From the NCBI GenBank assembly GCA_949775045.1, contig OX459099.1, positions 3,641,067 to 3,705,066 on the forward strand: a stretch of DNA of 64,000 nucleotides. The letters run 5' to 3'. Of this stretch, positions 63,371 through 64,000 are shown piece by piece. Under the pieces are notes generated by a model. The model did not search any database, was not told the origin of the DNA, and saw only the letters and a list, made by a program, of their open reading frames with translations. This stretch comes from Metridium senile. Its lineage: Eukaryota > Cnidaria > Anthozoa > Actiniaria > Metridiidae. Within the stretch, counting starts at the first letter, position 1. Each line of letters begins with the position of its first letter. Position numbers and translations under genes: made by a program.

Positions 63371-64000
63371 ACTGCTATAACTTATTTTATGCATATTTAG
63401 GACTATGAGGAATGTATGAAGGTATGTTTTGGTTTTCGTGAAGCGCATTGTGAGACGATTACAGGCAGTGTTTGTTATCGATAAATTCAGTACCAGAATT
63501 GAATTGCTGTATTAAAGCTTTCTTCTCGAATTCTGTACTTCTTTCCTGCTGTTGAGGCAAGTAAAACTTTACTGACGTTGAAATTTTAATGAAGTGTATC
63601 TGATCTGTTGTTTGAAGCAAGGAATCTCAACATATGATTGAAACTAAGGTTTATAACTTATTGTAAATCATTCCCACATTTATATCATGAATATATGATT
63701 GTAAAACATTCATATAGCCTTATCAGTAATAAAAATGATTTCAATGCATTCTGTAGTGGATATTATGAACTTTTACACTGTAATTTTAACTCTATTATAA
63801 AGCTATTATATTTGCCTTGGCTTTTCAAAATAATCTAATTATTATTAAATGTGAGGTGTTTATAATTTCACAGGCTATAATGTACATGATGAACAAGGGG
63901 TCAATTAGTATTTTTGTATTGGTGTGTTAGATTTTAAAATGAAAAATTTAGCCATTTTACTGATATAAAATTACAATTCCAAATGCTATTATTGCAACCA
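63371..64000. other. No gene seen to the right edge
   Basis: This is AT-rich sequence without a recognisable exon; it may be intron of a gene starting near 63299. Confidence 0.45.

Overview
The window is animal nuclear DNA. Genes are split by GT-AG introns, polyadenylation signals follow the stop codons, and AT-rich introns and spacers are full of microsatellites, palindromic MITEs and retroelement fragments. The repeat spectrum (Penelope-like ends, hAT, Harbinger-type MITEs, tRNA-derived SINEs, a large Academ-like transposon) and the gene set fit an anthozoan cnidarian such as a sea anemone or coral. That assignment is an inference; nothing here fixes the species.

Left part (1-14.5 kb). An MFSD12 first exon (minus strand) and a complete ten-exon WBP2 gene (plus strand) are divergent around a shared 0.9-kb promoter region. 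Next is an intronless 790-codon gene for an OLD-family-like protein: an ABC-type ATPase followed by a TOPRIM nuclease-like domain. This architecture is typical of bacteria and phages. It runs tail to tail into the next gene.

Middle (14.3-33.6 kb). One minus-strand gene, RRN3 (TIF-IA, the RNA polymerase I initiation factor), could be rebuilt completely: 21 exons, 636 codons, all phases consistent. Its introns hold a truncated non-LTR retrotransposon with a reverse transcriptase, a second CR1/L2-like 3' fragment, a retroelement C-terminal fragment between two (TAA)n tracts, several palindromic MITEs and a 1.6-kb minisatellite with a 48-bp unit.

Right part (34-64 kb). This stretch is rich in mobile DNA: a hAT fragment, an 11-bp minisatellite, three exons of a BEN-domain gene, a decayed kinase fragment, a decayed DDE transposase, a foldback element with 165-bp arms around a 20-bp tandem array, three adjacent satellite families and a Ulp1-type protease fragment. 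It also holds an apparently intact 6.4-kb DNA transposon (46294-52694) with about 490-bp terminal inverted repeats and a TAC target duplication. That element encodes a three-exon, 1617-residue protein with paired zinc fingers, an XPG/FEN-like nuclease signature and a CXC cysteine cluster. To its right are the first exons of an indoleamine-2,3-dioxygenase-like gene, with a tandem exon duplication, and a three-exon gene that may encode a 37-residue microprotein. The last kilobase looks like one or two CpG-rich promoters with uncertain first exons.

The conserved genes (MFSD12, WBP2, RRN3, IDO-like, BEN) have no visible functional link. The two items most worth follow-up are the OLD-like gene and the large transposon.
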